Below are positions 1 to 9,861 of a stretch of 64,000 nucleotides of DNA, one piece after another. The notes under the pieces were generated by a model. The model did no database searches, had not been told where the DNA came from, and saw nothing but the letters and a program-made list of their open reading frames with translations. The stretch lies in assembly GCA_022828595.1 (NCBI GenBank), contig JAKGHH010000001.1, forward strand, positions 119,672,999 to 119,736,998, written 5' to 3'. Both the position numbers and the translations under genes were made by a program. This DNA is from Nelumbo lutea. Lineage: Eukaryota; Streptophyta; Magnoliopsida; Proteales; Nelumbonaceae. Each line of letters opens with the position of its first letter. The first letter of the stretch is position 1.

Positions 1-140
1 ATTTCTAATCCTAATATTTGGCAACAAAAAACCAAACTTTATCCAACCAGAGCACCACTAATTGCTTAGTAATTTCAATAAACCCTAAGGAAGAGATACA
101 TCAAAATCACATGAGAAGGAACGCATGAATCGAAACTAAC

Positions 141-236
141 CGGCTCGGAGTCAAGTTTGAGAGAAGGACCAACGGCTCCTTCACCGGATAAGAGATGCCG
201 CAGCCGCAAGGGCAAGCTCGATCTTAGGGTCGCCAT
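141..236 (-). CDS. First coding exon of a UPL1/UPL2-like HECT E3 ubiquitin ligase (partial)
   Basis: Read on the minus strand, an ATG at 236-234 opens a 32-codon exon beginning MATLRSSLPLRLRHLLSGEG and ending KLDSEP, followed at once by a GTTAGT splice donor (140 downward). Plant UPL1/UPL2 proteins start with this kind of stretch: a basic N-terminus, then LLSGEG, then SIKLDSEP leading into PPKIKAFI. They are very large (about 3,600 residues) ubiquitin ligases with a C-terminal HECT domain that passes ubiquitin from an E2 enzyme to substrates. Only the N-terminus is visible; the next exon lies left of the window. The assignment rests on remembered family sequence over 32 residues. No frame break is seen. 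The exon ends in phase 0. A misassigned short ORF is possible but unlikely given the ATG, donor and 5' UTR structure. Confidence 0.68.
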
Positions 237-545
237 TTCAACTCAACTTCTGACTTTCAAAGTCTACGACAGATTAAAACAAATACCAGAAACAAAGAGC
301 TCAGATTAAATAGGTAAAACAAAACCGGTAATAGTAAAACAAGTTCATTCAATAAAGATTAAAAGTTTATAGAGATTGACAAGAAAGACGAGAGACCTGA
401 TTTTGGAGAGAAGGGAGAAAAGCGACGGATGAATACACATCCGATAATTCGAGCATACGGAATCGAGAAGAAAAGGAGAGAGAGAGGGGGGGGGGGGGGG
501 GAGAGAGACGAAACCCCAAAGAAGAAAGGAGTCTCTTTTTAAACC
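237..545 (-). promoter_or_regulatory. 5' UTR of the UPL-like gene with a probable leader intron (396-264)
   Basis: Upstream of the minus-strand ATG the sequence is CT-rich, as plant 5' UTRs often are. A donor-like CAG/GTCTCT occurs at 397/396 and an acceptor-like GTCGTAG/ACT at 264/263, giving a possible 133-bp T-rich leader intron. The intron and the right boundary of the transcript are inferred. I found no convincing TATA box. Confidence 0.45.
486..501. repeat. 16-base poly-G tract flanked by GA repeats
   Basis: An uninterrupted run of 16 G (C on the gene strand) sits between short GA runs, in the presumed 5' UTR or core promoter of the UPL-like gene. It is a homopolymer prone to length change and sequencing error. 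Confidence 0.9.
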
Positions 546-599
546 CCCCGTAAAAGAGAAGAAAACGTATTTATGATTTGTATAATCACACATTCACTG

Positions 600-1640
600 A
601 TTCACACACCAAGGCCCGACCCCAAGCTTGAAAAGTAAAAGCGACTCTGGACGAGTAGTCATCTACTAGGGAGTAAGAAATAATTCACTGCCACGAGGAT
701 TTATTGCTGACGTTGGACGAGCGTTGTATACGTGGCAAACTCTAGCTCATATTGCTCTTTCAAATAATCATCCACGTGGCTAGATAACGTAACGGATTTG
801 TTTAAGGAAGGAAAAGCAACAAAGCATATTCCTGAATCGTGAGGATTTGCCGAAGCATATCGGAATTTCTCTTATGCAGGAGTCACGTTGGTTGAGGAGT
901 CACGTTGGTTGCGGGAATTAGTGCTGTCAATGAGTCGGCACCTGGCTATTGAGACTAGAGATGTAAGCAAGCTCAGCCTATTGAGCTCGGCACCTGGCTC
1001 AAGCAACTTACGAGCCCCATCATGTATATAATAAAGAATTAAATTTTAAATATATTTAGTTATATAATATAAATAAACAAATTTATAATTGAATTTCCTA
1101 ATATATTTTTATGGATAAATTACAAAGACTCCCTGTACTCCGTTAAGTCAAATGACGGAATGCGTTAAATTATCAAAATATTCTATTGAATTTTTTCTGT
1201 TTTCTTTTTTTTTTTGCCTTTTTTTCTCTTAAAACCTATTTAACCTATTATTTTCCCTTTCTTCTCTTCTTTTCCCCTCCCTCACCGTCTTCTCTCATTC
1301 TTTCTTTTTCCCAACTCTCCGAAATGAAAGGACGGAGGGAACCCATTTCTCATCTTCTCTTCTCATCTTTATAGTCGTCACCAACGATGCCATGATCATG
1401 GAGAACTACAATGCTTAGCTCAACAACATATGTTTGCCCATATCACTAAGAAAATCGCCCAACTTTAATCTCTAAGAAAACTTAACCTACACAATAACGT
1501 TATCACAGGGGCGAGAGGGAATGGGGGCAAGAGGGACTATATCTAGGATCTGCTTTGATGTAACGGGTCCTGGTCACGTACCAATTTTTTTTTTTTTTGC
1601 ATTAAATACCTCATCATTTAACCTGCTCCTAGGAGAGGAT
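600..1640. other. Intergenic stretch without a supported gene
   Basis: No convincing gene. Visible details are a 16-bp direct repeat (GGAGTCACGTTGGTTG, about 889-922), a second short repeat TCGGCACCTGGCT near 933 and 990, and two CACGTGG/ACGTGGC G-box-like words near 730 and 773. The rest is AT-rich, with T-rich runs at 1190-1300. The G-boxes could belong to the UPL-like promoter; this is inference. Confidence 0.5.
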
Positions 1641-1643
1641 GGT

Positions 1644-1865
1644 GGAGCTCCCTGGTGGCAAACTGTCTGGGGGAGAGCTATGCCGAGCTCCCTGATGGCG
1701 AACTGCATGGGGGAGAGCTATGTCGAGCACCCTGATGGTGAACTGTCTGGCTATGCCAAGCTCCCTAATGGCGAACTGTTTGGGGGAGGGCTATGTCGAG
1801 CTCCTTGATGGCGAACTACCTAGGGGAGAGCCATGCCGAGCTCCCTGATGACGAGCTACCTTGGT
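1644..1865. repeat. Minisatellite of about 40-bp units
   Basis: Roughly five and a half imperfect copies of a unit containing GAGCTCCCTGATGGCGAACT followed by a GGGGGAGAGCTATGCC-type half. One copy is shortened to about 34 bp. Reading frames through it are repeat-driven and not treated as genes. Confidence 0.8.
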
Positions 1866-2448
1866 GGATTCGTCATTTGACTTGCTCCTAGGTGGCCTAT
1901 GACTCAGAGAATGGTGGAGCTCCCTGGTGTAGCGCAACCCAATTGCCCTCTACATGAGGTGATCTTCTCTCCTTTGTAGGCGGCAGGAGCTGAGGGGCCT
2001 GCGAGAACTGAATTAGGGGACCCAGGGGCATTTACCCGGTCGGGATTCTCCGATGCTTAAGTTAGCACTCTGATTGTAGAGAGCTTGAAGATGATATTGG
2101 AGAAATGAGAGAGATAGAGAGTAGGGATTACCTCCATTTTTCTTCCTCCTCTTTCTTTGGGGGTCGGAGTCCTTATATAATGGTGTCCTATCAAATCAGG
2201 CGTAACTGCCTCTGTCAAGTTAAGCATAACCGCCTCTGTCTCTCCGTCGCAGCCGTTATTGCCAAAGCTGAGGTGGCGGGTGCAGGCAGCAATTGTAGAG
2301 TATGGCTTTGCCAGGCAAAGGACAACTCTCAGGGCTGGAAGGCACGGCGCCGCCTGGAGAGAGACATGGGCGCAGGTCTTTGGATCTGTCAGGTACGGTT
2401 GTCAGGTAGGAGATCTTCCTGCGATATGCCAAATCGCTCTTCCGCGAG
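1866..2448 (+). mobile_element. Possible LTR remnant with a TATA-like box
   Basis: The stretch has LTR-like traits: a CCGGGATTCTCCGATGCTTA block near 2041 and a purine-rich run at 2100-2130. A TATATAA box near 2175 follows, then GC-rich text. It is bracketed by related GAGCT-rich repeats at 1644-1865 and 2449-2700. I could not find matching LTR ends or internal domains, so family and boundaries are open. Confidence 0.3.
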
Positions 2449-2700
2449 CTACCCTACAAGTGGCGAGCTGCCTGAGGGAGAGCTATACCGAGCTACTTGT
2501 GGCGGGCTATGGCAAGCTCTGCCGAGCTACCTATGACGAGCTATGCCGAGCTGTTTGTAAGTGGCAAGCTCTATCGAGCTGCCAGTGGCGAGCTACGCCG
2601 AGCTGTCCGTAAGTGGCAAACTGCATGTGGCAAGCTCTGCCAAGCTGCCTATGGCGAGCTATGCCGAGCTATCTGTAAGTGGCAAGCTCTATCAGGCTGC
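2449..2700. repeat. Degenerate GAGCT-rich tandem repeat
   Basis: Irregular units of about 50-66 bp built from blocks such as GTAAGTGGCAAGCTCTATC and GGCGAGCTATGCCGAGCT. They share the GCCGAGCT core with the array at 1644-1865 and probably have a common origin. 2701-2962 holds nothing further that I recognise. Confidence 0.65.
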
Positions 2701-2962
2701 CCAGTTGTCAAGAGGCTGCATGAGGTGCCAAGTGTCACAATTTCATTGGAGGGCCAAATCTACCCTCATCATGCTCCATTGCCTGGAGCGACGGAAGGGG
2801 TGAGACGTCAACCCCTTCTTTGAGTTTCACATTTCTATTCTTTCTATCTATCTATCCACCTCATTAAAACCCCAAAATTAGAGTGAAAACCTGAAACTGC
2901 CTCTTTTCATCCAAAAAAATCACGCTAAGATCTTCTCCTTCATTCCCAATATCACTGAACAC

Positions 2963-3336
2963 TGTTAGACAGTTGTATGCCCTTAACTCCAATCAGTTTG
3001 ATGTACTTATGACATTTATTGTAAATGAATAAAGTGCATAATTGATTCATGTTCTTATGGTGTGTTTCTGTGTAATACCCTTAAACTGGACACTTAATGA
3101 GACTCGTGTTAGTTTAGAATGTACGCAGCCGTTGGATAAGTCTGGGGAGATTTATCCTACTAAGGCTGACACTGATGTGCCGCCAAGTGTTGGGGTGGCT
3201 TGTCTCAATTGCTAGGGTGAAACCCAAAGCACATATAGTGTAGGTTTACTTGAAACCCTGAATCAGACCAGATTTCCAATATTGCCCTAGACCTTGGAGA
3301 TTAGTGGGCAAAACTGGAAAGTTACACCTAAACCCT
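2963..3336 (+). repeat. Copia LTR copy A, first 374 bp only
   Basis: Starts TGTTAGACAG and matches the 3' LTR (from 14141) closely through GTTACACCTAAACCC, where the 3' LTR goes on to CTAGACTCG. Here it is cut off and a second LTR start follows immediately. The flanking 5 bp on the left are AACAC; no matching duplication is available on the right. Confidence 0.75.
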
Positions 3337-5589
3337 TGTTGGAAAGTTTTGTATGCCCTTAGCTTCAATCAGAATGATGTACATTATGAGTTTATTATAA
3401 ATAAATAAAAGTACATATTTGATTCATGTTCCCTTGGTATGTTTCTGTGTAATACCCTTAAACTGGACACTTAATGAGACTCGTGTTAGTTTAGAATGTT
3501 CACAGCCGGTGGGTCAGTCTAGGGAGGCCTATCCTGATAAGGCTGACAATGATGTGCCACCAAGTCAGTTGGGGTGGCCTGTCTCAGCTGCCAGGGTGAG
3601 ACCCTAGGCACATGTAGTGTAGGATTGATTAAATCTTTGAACTGGACCAGATTTCCAATATTGCCCTGGACCTTGGAGATTAATGGGAAAAATTGGAAAA
3701 TTACACCTGACCCCTAGACTCGATTATGATATTGCACTAGGTGCCGGATTGGGCTGTCTTTGATGTACCAATCAATGAGATCCTTAGCGGGGGTCAAAAC
3801 CAGGGTATGTTGGGACAATCTGAGAATTCACCTGAGTGGGTGATCATAGTGATAGGATCAGCCCCTTTGTCAAACAAAGATAATGATCGGGGATGCACTC
3901 TCTGATGGAAACCAAGACTGTCGATAGCTGATTTCAATCATTGAGATTTGTTTTTGCAAAGTATATTTTGTATGAGATATAAAAGTATATATATTATGGT
4001 TTCTAAAATGTTTGCAAAAGGTTTTAATTCCTGGGATCCATATAAGTAGAGAGTGCAATATTGTTCCTTGCAGTCGAGGGAGAAGTCATCTCTTGTCGAG
4101 CAGTGTATGATTATTATGGGCTGAGAGGTTGAGTGTAAGACCATTGAGGGTAATACCTGATGGGCTAATCTTGCATCTGCCCACAGCCCCTAGGTGTTAT
4201 AAGGTGGCTTGGCCCAGGGACCACTTAAGGTAAGTGTTGGGACCATAGAGCCCATTTGATGGGTTTCTAAAAGAATGGTAGGATCCATCTAATGGACGCC
4301 AAGAAGGGTGCGGAATGGGGGGCGAATTTCAAAAAAAAATTTCTACCTTCTTCCAACTAAGAATCGTATTCCCTAAATTTAGAATACATTATTCAATGAT
4401 CCTACTTGAACCATAAACAAACCAGATCTGAACCAATAGAAATAGGAAGGATTATATCTGATCCGGAGAAATAATATCTCGCAAAGTTGGTGTTCACGCC
4501 CAAAGAACAAACCAAGATCCGCTCCTGCTGAAGATGACACAGCTGTGGATGGAACGGAACCAGCAGGGTGCGTCCTACACACTGGATTCTTCACAAGAAC
4601 CCTCTGGAAACCTTGAACACCGAATCCTTTTGTCTTTCTTGCAAAACTAATGTAAGAACTGTTTTCTTGACTTCCTGTTGCTGCAAAGATCCTATCTTCC
4701 AATAGGGAGTGGCGGCGGCTGAAGGAGGAGAAGTCCAGGGATGAAGAGGGAAGAACTGTCTCTTCTCTCTGGAGTCTGTGAGAGATCAAATCTCAGATTG
4801 CAGGACGCGTTTCTTGCTTACTCGAAACCCCTAGTTCGAAATCTGATATTTCTGCTAGGGTTTTCTCCTCTTTCTTCTTGGTTAAGAAACCTCCCAATAT
4901 TTTGGGAGTTATCCCAATCCAAATCAGTATTTGGATAGGGGATAATCTTAATCATATCTGCAGATTAAGTTAGGTAACTCATGATCTTATCAGGAGGTTA
5001 CCAGATTCAAATCTAATTTGAATTTGGTCTCTTAGAGTGGATAAGGTTAAAGACACAATCCTTTTACTAACATTAATCTCAGATTCGCCCCATGAACAGG
5101 TGATCATATCAGCCCAGTTCGAAATGGGCTTTTGGCCCATTAAGTGTTCAGTGTTTAACCAGTTTCCAATTTGCTGCCCAGTTGGGCTTCTTTGTATGGC
5201 GTGGGACCCAAGCATTGATCTACACACTAGCCACATGGGTTTGGCCCAGCCTTTATTACAAGGCCCAGCCGAATTCACTAAAAGACTCAGTGACCCCCTT
5301 GAGCCCATCACATGGACCCTATGGGCCCAACACTTACATTAAGTGGTCCCTGGGCCAAGCCATCTTATAAAAACCTAGGGACTGTGGACATGTGCAAGAT
5401 TAGCCCATCAGGTATTATCCTAAATGGTCTTACACTGAACCTCTCAGCCCTTAATGATCAAGCACTGCCCGACAAGAGAAGACCTCTCCCTCGGCTACAA
5501 GGAACTGTGCCGCACTCTCTACTCACATGGATCTCGGGAATTAAAACCTTTTGCAAATCTTTTGAAACCATACATATACATACATACAT

Positions 5590-5633
<44 letters not shown>

Positions 5634-7231
5634 TTTGCAAAACAGAATTCCAACGATTGAAATCAACTGTTGGCAGTTTGGTTTCCATCAGAGAGAGTGC
5701 ATTCCCGATCATTACCATTGTCCGACAAAGGGGCTGATCCTGTCACTATGACCACTCACTCAGATGAATTCTCAGACTGCCCCAACATGTCCAGGTTTTG
5801 ACTCCCACTAAGGATCTCACTGATTGACACATCAAAGACAGCCCGATCCGACACCTAGTGATGTGTCATAATCGAGTCTAGGGGTCAGGTGTAACTTTCC
5901 AGTTTTGCCCATATGTCTACAAGGTCTAGGGCAATACTGGAAATCTGGTCCGGTTCAAGGGTTCAAGCAATCCCATACTACATGTGCCTTGGTGGCACAT
6001 CAGTATCAGCCTTGGTAGGATAAATCTCCCCAGACTTATCCAATGGCTGTGAACATTTAAAACTAACACAAGTTTCTATAAGTGTCCAGTTTTAGGGCCT
6101 TACACAGAATTACACCAAACAACATGAATCAAACATGCACTTTAATTTGTTTCCACTAAATAACAAAAGTACATCGAATCCCATTGAAGCTAAGGGCATA
6201 CAAGACTGTTTAACAGTTTCTGGGGTGCACTGTCCATAACAGTGTATTGAGCCATGCCTTGTAACAAAGGCTAGGGTAAACCCATGTGGCTGATGTGTAG
6301 GTCAATGCTTGGATCCCATGCCATACAAGGAAGCCCAACTAGGCAGCAGTTAGGAAGGCTAAGTGAGCATATGACCTTAATGGGCCTAAAGCTCATTTCG
6401 ATATGGGCTTTTTAATTAGTTAAATGTGGGGTGAATTCTAAGATGGATTAGAAGATAGGATAGGGTTTAGACTCTATTCACTCAGAGAGTCCATATTTGA
6501 ATGTGATTCAGATCTAGAAACCTCTTAATGAGATTAGGAGAAAGCTAATCTAATCTACAGATAAGATAAGAGTTTATCCTTATCACCAAAAGGGATGTCT
6601 GATCTAAATCAGATTTGGATCAGCAGCTCCTAATTGGATTAGGAGCTGATCCTTTGGGGTCACAAAAAAGAAGGAAGGGGCGGCAGCCTTTAGAGACAGA
6701 TAATCGCATCCTCTTCAGAGCTGAAATCACAGAAGGAAGAATTAATCAACCCTGCAGAATTCTTTCTTGCCGCCTCCTTGTTCTTGCTACCCAGTTTGCC
6801 AGTTCGATCTCCAGTTGTGGGAGATTTCAAGATTCGATCTTGACATCAGTTCTTTGTGAAAGGATTGATATGAAGTTGTGCTCACGTGCCATCCTGCTGT
6901 TTTTTGCGAAGGACAGAGTTCTTGGAGAAGAACACTGCTGATTCTGCTCCATCCTACACTATGCCATTTTTAGTGGGAGCAGTCTTTGGATCCTTCCTTG
7001 GGCGTGAACACCTTCATTGAGAGATAATATTTCTCTATATCAAGTATACCTCTCTCCTACTCCTTTTGGTTCAGATCTGGTTTAGTTTATGGTTAAAGAT
7101 TGATCCTTGAAAATATGATTTTCTGAATAGGGAATGCGATTCCCAGTTGAAGGGAGAGAAAAATTTTTGAAATTCGCCCACCTTATTCTACAAAATTTGG
7201 GCATCCATATGATGGATCTCTCATCCCTTCA
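3337..7231 (+). repeat. Copia LTR copy B, interrupted by an inverted solo LTR
   Basis: A second LTR start (TGTTGGAAAG) at 3337 runs to 4267, stops at the inverted LTR, and resumes at 6221 to end just before the PBS. It is the same family as, but visibly diverged from, copies A and 14141-15905. At about 6655 the position of the 3' LTR TATA box (GGTTATAAAAGG) reads GGGGTCACAAAAAAG, so the promoter core is lost here. The end is taken as CCCTTCA at 7231. Confidence 0.7.
4268..6215 (-). mobile_element. Inverted solo LTR of the same copia family, TSD GTTTC
   Basis: Its sequence is the reverse complement of a whole LTR. The LTR start (reverse complement of TGTTAAACAGTC) lies at 6215 and the LTR end near 4268 (TAAAAGAATGG). 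It is flanked by perfect 5-bp direct repeats GTTTC at 4263-4267 and 6216-6220, the size copia integration makes. There is no internal domain, so this is a solo LTR left by LTR-LTR recombination. A (TA)n tract at about 5594-5629 sits at the LTR's usual microsatellite position. Confidence 0.85.
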
Positions 7232-7232
7232 G

Positions 7233-7244
7233 TGGTATCAGAGC
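7233..7244 (+). other. Primer binding site, initiator Met-tRNA type
   Basis: TGGTATCAGAGC directly follows the LTR end. It is complementary to the 3' end of plant initiator methionine tRNA, the usual primer of copia elements. Confidence 0.9.
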
Positions 7245-9023
7245 CATGGTTTAAATCTTGAACCAATTTGTTTCAGATCTGAACCTGTGCAAATGGGCAG
7301 AATGTGTTCTACCCGATTTGCACAGATAAGGGTTTTGGGAAATTTGTTCTCAAAATTATGGGCGAATAATCTGAAATTAATTTTATATAAATCTGATTAT
7401 TGTTTAGAATTGTTCTTTATGATTTTCTTGATTTATTGGTTGTTCGTACAAGAGGAGATCGAAATCTTGTTTTGTGCAGGGAACTTGCGATTTTGCAGAT
7501 TATGGATTATTTTATTACATTTGGTCTATAAAATATATTTTTTTAATTTTTAGACTGAATGTATAGGTATTCGATCTGATGTAATTATTAATAGAAATTA
7601 GGATTTCTATTTATTTTTATTTATTTTATTAAAGATGGCGGCGCAAGGAAGGAGATTTCGTAGATGGGATTATCGCAATCTGCGATTTGTAGTTTATGAA
7701 ACAGCAAACTATGATCTAACATCTGTTTTATAGGATGGATTGTGCGAACAGCCCTGTTTGACTGATTATTGCTTTTCTATTATCAGTATTTAATTTCAAA
7801 TTATTTTCTTGAATTAAAGATTTAATTAAAGATCAAACCCTAGACCCATTCGAACCAAGATTGGTTCAAATTGTTTGGACCAAATCTAGGGTTCGATCAA
7901 GGCTGAAAGTCGGCCCTAATTTTCCCACTAATGGGCCTGAGGATTGATATTTAATTAAATGGTTAATTCGGCCCAACCTGTAAAGGCCTAGTTTTAAATG
8001 GTTAAAACTGCTAAAAGCCCACTTTGCGGATAAAGCTATATGGGTCGAATACTCAACCCTAATTCAACCCATATACCTAGATAATATTAATGGTTAATAT
8101 TATGGATTTACAATGGGCTTCAAATGGGCTTTACAGATAATTATTTGATTGGATCAATTTATCCTTGCATGTGATGTATGGATGTGTGATGTGCTACGTA
8201 TATGGGCCATAAGTGCATGGCCCATGCTCGATCGATAGTGGCTCTTGCGCACACCATGGCTGAATGCACATCATTGCCATGGTGTCCCTTTTGGTCATTG
8301 GATGACCTCCCTCAGTGGTGGGCCCCACACCTCATGGAGAGGTTACGTGTGGGACCCTAGCCGATTTGGGCCCACCGAAATATGACTTTATGAAAGTCAG
8401 TGGGAGCCACTTGGGTTTGACCTAGATCAAACTAAGGCGTAATTGATTGTTCCCTCCAGCTAATATGAGTGCAAGTGATAAGGAGATTCATATGATGAAC
8501 TCTCTAAAGGCCTTCCATCATTAACATGAGGATGGGTCCTTCAGTAATGAGGAAATGCAATAGAAAATGGGCTATCCATTTGTTGTTGGGCTTGTCTAAG
8601 TGTTTCATAAGATGATAGGGGCGTCATAGACCGATGTGGGAGGGGCTTCACCAGAAAATGGGAACTCTCTCACGGTACCTTGGCGTTCACAAATATGATG
8701 GGTAAGCACTCACTGGACAGAAATGTTTACCTGAAAACGGCTCTGAACCTTGTCTGACAGAGGCCAAAGGGAAAACTCATATGATGAGTGGATATGATCC
8801 TTCACAGAAAGGTGGTGGGGTTTTACAACTGAAACAGTTGGCTCCATGCACCCTATGTGATTTCCCACATTTCCAGAGATAATTTGCAGTCTCCGTCACT
8901 AAGAAAGGAGAGAAATCTCAGAAATGAATAAATGGGAATGGAACGTAGTTTAAAATCCATATCTATGTAATGAACATGAATCAAATATGGTTGTGGACTG
9001 ATGTTTGCTCTTTTATCAGAAAA
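7245..9023 (+). other. Long 5' leader of the copia element, first copy
   Basis: About 1.8 kb of leader without a convincing gene lies between the PBS and the first gag. From about 7891 onward it is repeated at about 9862 with 10-15 percent differences by eye. Confidence 0.7.
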
Positions 9024-9835
9024 TGGCAAATGGACAATTTGCAAAGTTGCTTGATGACAATAAGTTGAAGGGCCCAAACTGTGCCGACTGGTATAGGAAC
9101 CTTATGTTGGTCTTAACCTTTGAGGAATTGTATAAGGTAGCCAAGAATCCTGCCTCAGATCGTCCGGGAGATAGGGCTACTGAGGCTCGGAGAAGAGAAT
9201 ACCAAGAATGGGAGGAGAAAAACTCCCTTGCCCGCTGCTATATCATTGCCTCCTTGGACAACCCAATTCAGAGGCAGTTTGATAAGATCAAACTTGCTAA
9301 AGATGTATTGGACAATTTCAAGACAATGTATGAAGAGCATAATCATTTTACTTAGCAGAAAGTCTTGAAACAGTTCATGACTGCGTAGATGTCAAAGGGC
9401 CACTAAGGTCACAACCATTGTCTTCAGATGATGGGTTATATCAACGAACTGGAGGCTCTTGGATCCGGGCTAGATCTGGTAACACAGATCAATGCTATTC
9501 TCAACTCTCTGCCTCCATCATTTAATCCATTCATCATGAATTACAACATGAACAAGCTGAACGTCAGTTTGCAGGAACTCAACAATATGTTGCAGAGGGC
9601 TGAAGAATTGATTAAAAAGGATGAGCCCATTGCCATGCTTGTTGAAACTGGCAAATCGGGCAAGAAAAGGAAGGCAAAGAGAATGCCCTAGAAGAAGGCT
9701 AGCAAACCCAAGAAGCAGAGGAAGGACAAGGCATTAGATGCCTGTCACTTCTGCAAGAAGACCGGCCACTGGAAAAGGAACTGTCCTGCCTAACTGGAAT
9801 CCAAGAAAGGTAATTTCGAATCTTGTGTTATAGAA
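9024..9835 (+). pseudogene. gag: Copia gag, first copy (degenerate)
   Basis: Starts MANGQFAKLLDDNKLKGPN, typical of plant copia gag (UBN2-type capsid region), which packages the element RNA in virus-like particles. The stretch with CYIIASLDNPIQRQFDKIK is also typical. In-frame stops occur after HNHFT (9353-9355) and again near 9388 and 9689. A CCHC zinc knuckle (CHFCKKTGHWKRNC, 9743-9784) binds RNA in the intact family. Soon after it (about 9840) the frame leaves gag-pol and enters a second leader copy, so this gag is separated from pol by the duplication. Confidence 0.85.
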
Positions 9836-9861
9836 ACCAATCTGATTGGACTGAATCATGG

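Noticed and set aside
345..593. Minus-strand frame with a poly-proline run
   Set aside because: It comes from the poly-G tract in the presumed 5' UTR of the UPL-like gene; no domain.
1521..2823. Several plus-strand frames of 80-143 codons
   Set aside because: They read through tandem repeats and have repeat-derived composition (AELSVSGKL-type) in several frames at once.
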